The notes beneath the pieces were generated by a model. The model was given only the letters and a program-made list of their open reading frames with translations. It ran no database searches and was not told where the DNA came from. The position numbers and the translations under genes were made by a program. A stretch of DNA of 64,000 bases, from positions 17,487,201 to 17,551,200 of the forward strand of contig OZ026598.1 of the NCBI GenBank assembly GCA_964020085.1. The letters are read 5' to 3'. Positions 60,801-64,000 of this stretch are shown here, piece after piece (position 1 is the stretch's first letter; the number at the start of each line of letters is the position of its first letter). This stretch comes from Micromussa lordhowensis. Its lineage: Eukaryota > Cnidaria > Anthozoa > Scleractinia > Lobophylliidae.

Positions 60801-63294
60801 AACTGTTTCCCAAAGTACTAGTTATTAAGTGTATACTGTTGCCCTCAGGACCAGTGATTAAGTGTATATTATTCCCTGGTGACATTGCAAGTTATGATGA
60901 TAGTAAGGATAGTTATCCTTGTCTGTGATTTGTATTGATTGACAGACGGACCTGAGCCCTTGAAAGAGAATGATCTCAGGACTGCATCATTTGTCATTGA
61001 AGTGTTTGGAGAGGACTTGGTAAGTACGCGATTGTTCATCAACTAAAGATGCAATGACACTAAAGGAACTCGGTCACGGTATTGTCAGGTATTTTGTCCA
61101 CGTACAAAACAACTTTTAGTTTGAAGGAAACCTGAAAAACGTAGTTTACTAAGATAGAAAAACACCAAAGAGATAATAATAAATCATAAAGTAATAAGGA
61201 TGGTTTATAATGGAGAAGATTAACACCGATTACAAACAAAGAACTTGAACAATTTTGACTAAACTCGCCAAGACACGTAGCTCCTTTGAAAAAAATATAT
61301 GTAGTAGTAAAAAACTGGCTTTATTCAACCTATTGAGTAGCAGATTCCAAATCTTGCATCCCACAGCGTGAAATAAAAGAGAAATTTCGTGTACTGATCA
61401 TTTAGGTTCAACATGCGTATTCCAAGCAATGGAAATATCGTCAGGAAGCCATGGAGAATCTTGAGAAGGAAATGTCTTCTGACACGCCTGAGCTGACAGC
61501 AGACAAGGACCCCAAGACTGTTGTCAAAGCGACTGTTTTCCTCGTGCAGAAAGGAATCAAGGATCAAGTGTTTTCAGTAAGCTTGTTGCTGGGTTTAAAT
61601 GCACTCTTTTTGTAAAGGAGATATTTTATAGTAATGTCGAGGCTGAAATTTGCGAAATTTTAAGAATATTCTAAGAATAAACCCGAGGCTGAGATTTTGA
61701 AAAGAACATATTTTTTGTCTTTGAAAATTTGTAAATACAATACAGTTATCCGTTTTTAACTAAACCGTTTAAAATTCGTCCTTTCTCTAAACGGCAAACT
61801 AGCCAAAAAGCAATAAAAATAGCACTAGCCGTGTTTTCAGTGCTTATTGGCTGCAGGCTGACTCCAAAATTACTTTTATATCATCCAGACACCAAATACA
61901 TTTGAAAACAGAATGTCATACGCCGCGCGATGCGGTTCCAGTCAAGACCCACAAATTGACCCTTGCTCACCATAGAGTCTCCAGTAGCTCAGTGGTTAGA
62001 GCATCCGACTAGATCACGGAGGGTCGTGGGTTCAAATCCCATCTGGGACTCGGATTTTTTTCCGAGTCTACATTTCTCCTAATATTTAATATCGTTAATA
62101 TTTAAATCGGCAGAAAAATAAAAATATTTATCCTCGGCTGGAAAAACACTATTGTTATATAAAAAAGAGCCTATGAAATTCTCTGCTATGCAAGCCACTC
62201 CGGCAACCTTTTCAGCATTAAAATCTTTTCATCAGTTTTTTACAAACTCCTGTACGTAACTGGCGGTCTTAACTACTTTCAATTTAATTTTCTGTAAGGA
62301 CGGTCAGGTAACGTAATTTTCTACCGCAAAGGGTGATGTTTGCCAGTTGTTGTTGTTTTTGTTTGTTTGTTAGTTTGTTTTTGTCATTTAAGCCTATTTA
62401 TGGACAGTTTTTTTTATCTTTGTTACTGATCACAAGCCTTTTTTAATCTAAATCCGGAGAACTGTGCATGCTGGAAAATGCCGTGTAAATTTGATCAGGA
62501 CAGATGTCGCTGTTGTTTCGGTCGATAGAGTACTAAAATTATGATTAGTACCATCAACTGTGTTAACCACCTTAATAATTTCATCTTGGTGTTTTGGACG
62601 GGAATATTTGGTACAGCAGCGAATGTTCTTAGGCATAACTTTACTTTCTTTTGACTTAAAATGCAGCAAAAGTCGCCATGGTTCTTTCCCTTGAGATCGC
62701 ATCATGATTAGTTTAATTGACATTTTCAAACATTCGTATTTCTCGGGATTTAAATGAAAAAGGATTGTGACACCTCTTTTATAGCTTCAGTGCACAAATA
62801 CAGACATTTTTACTAGAACTGGGCCATTGTATTTAGATCCCATCATAGAAAATCTTCTTCTTGGGTCTTGAATTTTCGTCATCATCCTCATGATGGTTCG
62901 CCTTTGATTAGTGTGGAGCTAAATGATTTGAACTGTAATTGAAGTAATGTATCAAACACGAAAGACCGTGTTTGACCACATTTCCAAACACCGAGAAGAG
63001 AGTTGAAAATACGACGCGCAGCGGAGTATTTTTGATGAACTTCTTGGTGTTCGGAAATGTGGTCAAACACGGTCTTGAGTGTGTGATATATTGAAACTAA
63101 GGAGAAAACGGAGAAATAAAATCGTAAAAAAATTGTGCTAATTAAGATCAGATATCCAAATACCGTCACGGTCATGATTTCCTTTGTTTAAACTTGATGA
63201 ATTATTAATGAGTTCGGGAATTACTGTTGTAGGTATTTAATGCCTGTCTTGCGGTGCTGCGTGCCTTGATCAAGACGTACATTCCTCGGCACAA
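45888..63294 (+). CDS. CEP104: Centrosomal protein of 104 kDa, N-terminal half (gene continues past the window)
   Basis: Twenty coding exons with consistent phases: 45888-45962, 46564-46601, 46982-47073, 47685-47766, 48207-48246, 48677-48775, 49075-49146, 52585-52664, 53099-53147, 53330-53390, 53599-53654, 54921-55004, 55865-55936, 56664-56697, 58771-58928, 59626-59669, 60068-60126, 60946-61019, 61406-61576, 63233-63294. They encode 500 residues; human CEP104 has about 925. Residues 1-150 form the jelly-roll domain (MPSKVSFQVVYSSSADD; LRKLQLLSHQFMI; LGYVGLSDNE; NHVNKYNIYNQ). Residues ~215-300 are a coiled coil with repeated ExYDxA-type motifs (ERYDYAKKL, EDYDLAMEK). A Pro-rich linker spans ~312-385, and the tubulin-binding TOG domain starts near 403. 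CEP104 sits at distal centrioles and ciliary tips and supports cilium formation. The start matches the family N-terminus; an acceptor at 45860 suggests a spliced 5' UTR. Intron 6 has a GC donor. The TOG remainder and zinc-finger region lie beyond 64000. Confidence 0.95.
48776..49074 (+). other. Non-canonical GC-AG intron in CEP104
   Basis: The junction needed to keep the conserved NIYNQ-V reading is CAG|GCAAGT ... TTTTAG|GTT. GCAAGT is the usual context for GC donors. No GT donor nearby preserves both phase and alignment. Confidence 0.85.
49165..49345. mobile_element. Short inverted-repeat element
   Basis: The left part (GCCCAGGTTGTTTGAAGAGC ... TATCCGCTGGATAAATC) and the inverse of the right part (TTTGAAGAGCAGGGCCCAG ... 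GATAACATTATCCACC) are similar, so the element folds back on itself. Short direct repeats of TGTATTTAACTTAG lie in the middle. It is in CEP104 intron 7. Confidence 0.6.
49969..52209. mobile_element. 2.24-kb inverted-repeat DNA element with TA target duplication
   Basis: The left end CAGTACCGCCTGAA and the right end TTCAGGCGGTACTG are perfect inverted repeats flanked by TA on both sides, as in Tc1/mariner/pogo-type elements. Similarity continues inward (GGACCC/GGGTC; CCTCGTCTTT/AAAGACGAGG). The subterminal 200 bases are GC-rich with repeated GAGGTAATACCTCG-like palindromes and CCGCGG. The interior of about 1.9 kb holds only short frames and no transposase that I recognise. It accounts for two-thirds of CEP104 intron 7. 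Confidence 0.8.
55216..55388 (-). repeat. tRNA-derived SINE, copy 3
   Basis: On the minus strand it reads GGTTGCCATGCGGTTAGTG (A-box region), GGGTTTGAGCCCTGG (B box), then TTCTTGGGCAAGACACTCTC and CACCCAGGTGTATAAATGG. It ends at a run of about 17 C on the + strand. It is in CEP104 intron 12. Confidence 0.85.
56068..56095. repeat. (CAA)n microsatellite
   Basis: About nine CAA units in CEP104 intron 13. Confidence 0.9.
56353..56610. mobile_element. Inverted-repeat family B, diverged copy 3
   Basis: The left part GTCGAAAAGTAATTGGTTTT matches the inverse of the inner right end of copy 2. The right part (GATTGGCTCACTGTATTG, CTTTGTGATTGGCTAGAG, ACGACACTCTAAAACC) matches copy 1. The outer GAGCGG ends are lost. 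It is in CEP104 intron 13. Confidence 0.65.
57118..57235. repeat. Imperfect AACAAAGG-based short repeat
   Basis: Units near 57145-57230 repeat CTTA(T)..AACAAAGG followed by a CGGCTCGG or TGGCTTCG spacer at about 25-base spacing, and the block starts with the inverse TCCTTTGTTGT. It is in CEP104 intron 14. Confidence 0.5.
58285..58702. mobile_element. piggyBac-like MITE flanked by TTAA
   Basis: The left TTAAGGCGGGGGTGAAC and right GTTTACCCCCGCCTTAA form near-perfect 17-base inverted ends, each bearing TTAA, the piggyBac target duplication. The interior of about 400 bases has no coding frame. It is in CEP104 intron 14, about 70 bases before exon 15. Confidence 0.75.
58997..59510 (+). mobile_element. 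TTAA-type repeat family C, copy 2
   Basis: It begins TTAAAGGAGCTCAGTCATGG and shares ATTTTGAGTTATCTTGGCCA and AACACCAAAGAGATACTA with the other copies. It appears to carry a GC-richer insertion of about 300 bases (about 59140-59440), after which family-like sequence resumes (GGACGAACTTGAAAAAATT). It is in CEP104 intron 15; the right end is uncertain. Confidence 0.6.
60729..60818. repeat. Perfect-stem hairpin with flanking direct repeat
   Basis: ACTTGGGAAACAGTTAG with CTTGTTTTCCCTTG pairs with CAAGGGAAAACAAG and CTAACTGTTTCCC, giving arms of about 30 bases and a loop of about 24. TTAAGTGTATA occurs twice just to the right (near 60825 and 60859). It is in CEP104 intron 17. Confidence 0.75.
61061..61288 (+). 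mobile_element. TTAA-type repeat family C, copy 3
   Basis: It starts TAAAGGAACTCGGTCACGG and ends CACGTAGCTCCTTTGA. The AAAGGA(A/G)CT ends are inverted copies. It shares GTTTACTAAGATAGAAAAAC and ACACCAAAGAGATAATA with copies 1 and 2. It is in CEP104 intron 18, ending about 115 bases before exon 19. Confidence 0.7.
61977..62050 (+). tRNA. tRNA-like sequence, probably a pseudogene or SINE head
   Basis: It has an A box (TAGCTCAGTGGTTAGAGC), a B box (GTGGGTTCAAATCCCAT) and an acceptor stem GTC(T)CCAG/CTGGGAC that pairs only if one T is bulged. The anticodon stem TCCGA/ACGGA has a mismatch, and the loop CTAGATC would place AGA as anticodon without the long variable arm expected of tRNA-Ser. A hairpin with a T-rich loop (GACTCGG/CCGAGTC) follows at once. 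Function as a tRNA is unlikely; it may still be transcribed by Pol III. It is in CEP104 intron 19. Confidence 0.5.
62949..63090. mobile_element. Fold-back element
   Basis: GACCGTGTTTGACCACATTT with CCAAACACCGAGAAG pairs with CTTCTTGGTGTTCGG and AAATGTGGTCAAACACGGTC, leaving a loop of about 40 bases that includes CGACGCGCAGCGGAG. The arms are about 48 bases with few mismatches. It is in CEP104 intron 19, about 140 bases before exon 20. Confidence 0.75.
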
Positions 63295-63524
63295 GTAAGA
63301 CTTTCATTTTATTACTTTCTGGTAAAGTGTATTTACTCTTTGTGCAGCTGTTTTTGTTACCTTCACGATGTTCAATTTGCATTTAAGCGTTCAGAGACCT
63401 GGAGGGGTTAAAGGACTTGCTTTAAGTTGTTGAAACGTACTGCTCTGCTGATACTGTACGAATAGTCATCGAATGAATGTGTTCTTAAATGTTTTGTGTG
63501 GTGACACCCTATTTTCTGCCTGGA

Positions 63525-63860
63525 GGAGGTCTCACTCTGAAAACGCATCAAATGTTCTCCGTCCACATTACGCCGGGGAACATTAACAAAAACGCTACAA
63601 TCACCGGTCATTTTGGATTTGTGATTGAGGAAAACTCGGGAAGGGAAATCACATTATTATAAATTCCAACGTCATCGTTTTGGAAAAGCTCCGTTTTGAG
63701 AATTTATCCGTCGACACTAAAACGCAAAGCTAGCATTTTCAAATTCCTCCGGGTTGAAGAGCGTTTTCGAAAAGCTCGGTTATCGTGACGGATTAGTGTA
63801 CACGGCAGGCCTAACCGAAGAAATAAAGCTGCGTTTTCAAATTTCCCGGGCGTAGTGTGA
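63525..63860 (-). mobile_element. Dispersed inverted-repeat family A, copy 2
   Basis: The inverse of this stretch aligns with 22005-22290 through the shared blocks GAGCTTTTCGAAAACG, AAAATGACCGGTGATTGT and GTGGACGGAGAACATTTGAT. It lies downstream of the last CEP104 exon seen here. The reading frames inside it are not conserved between the copies. Confidence 0.65.
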
Positions 63861-64000
63861 TTCACGGGTACATTTGTGTTGTGTCCTTGGACTGGTAGGC
63901 CTTGCTGTATGCGCTTGGTCATTGCATTGCATCATCTTGTAATACTAGTATTCTTGTTCTAGTTATAGACATGTCTACTGAGTTTAACCTAGTGATCTTT

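Noticed and set aside
1..64000. CRISPR arrays, operons, prophage or toxin-antitoxin systems
   Set aside because: The window is animal nuclear DNA; no regularly spaced repeats or polycistronic gene clusters are present.

Overview
This is a eukaryotic window, most likely from a cnidarian and plausibly an anthozoan (stony coral or anemone). The reasons are the AT-rich intergenic DNA, short coding exons with canonical GT-AG introns, animal ciliary proteins, a receptor of the leucine-rich-repeat GPCR type, tRNA-derived SINEs, and many small inverted-repeat elements. The taxon is an inference; no marker gene settles it. No prokaryotic features are present.

Layout. Positions 1-24296 contain no gene I can name. 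There is a SINE at 3101, a G/C-tract inverted-repeat element at 15376-16229, an exact 57-bp tandem duplication near 21467, and a few unassigned exon-like stretches (7441-7500, 11430-11538, 19904-19971, 20870-21190). Positions 24297-29866 (+) hold a complete four-exon gene for a 1094-residue leucine-rich-repeat GPCR with a very long cytoplasmic tail. A small transposon starts inside its stop codon. Positions 32741-43376 (-) hold a complete nine-exon gene for the small-GTPase-like ciliogenesis protein CPLANE2 (RSG1), 266 residues. Its first intron is filled by a palindromic pair of TTAA-type MITEs, one of them interrupted by a 3.27-kb RTE-like retrotransposon with a 13-bp target-site duplication. 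Positions 45888-63294 (+) hold the first 20 coding exons of CEP104, a ciliary-tip and centriolar protein. The gene runs off the right edge of the window within its TOG domain.

How the genes relate. CPLANE2 and CEP104 are divergent, and both act in cilium assembly. The short GC-richer block between 43377 and about 43550 carries two TATA-like boxes facing CEP104, so a shared bidirectional promoter for two cilium genes is the most interesting biological reading here. The receptor gene is convergent with CPLANE2 but has no evident functional link to it.

The introns and spacers carry at least four dispersed inverted-repeat families, four SINE copies, a 2.24-kb TA-flanked inverted-repeat element, a tRNA-like sequence, several hairpins and simple repeats. 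I found no CRISPR array, operon, viral gene or clearly new multi-gene system.
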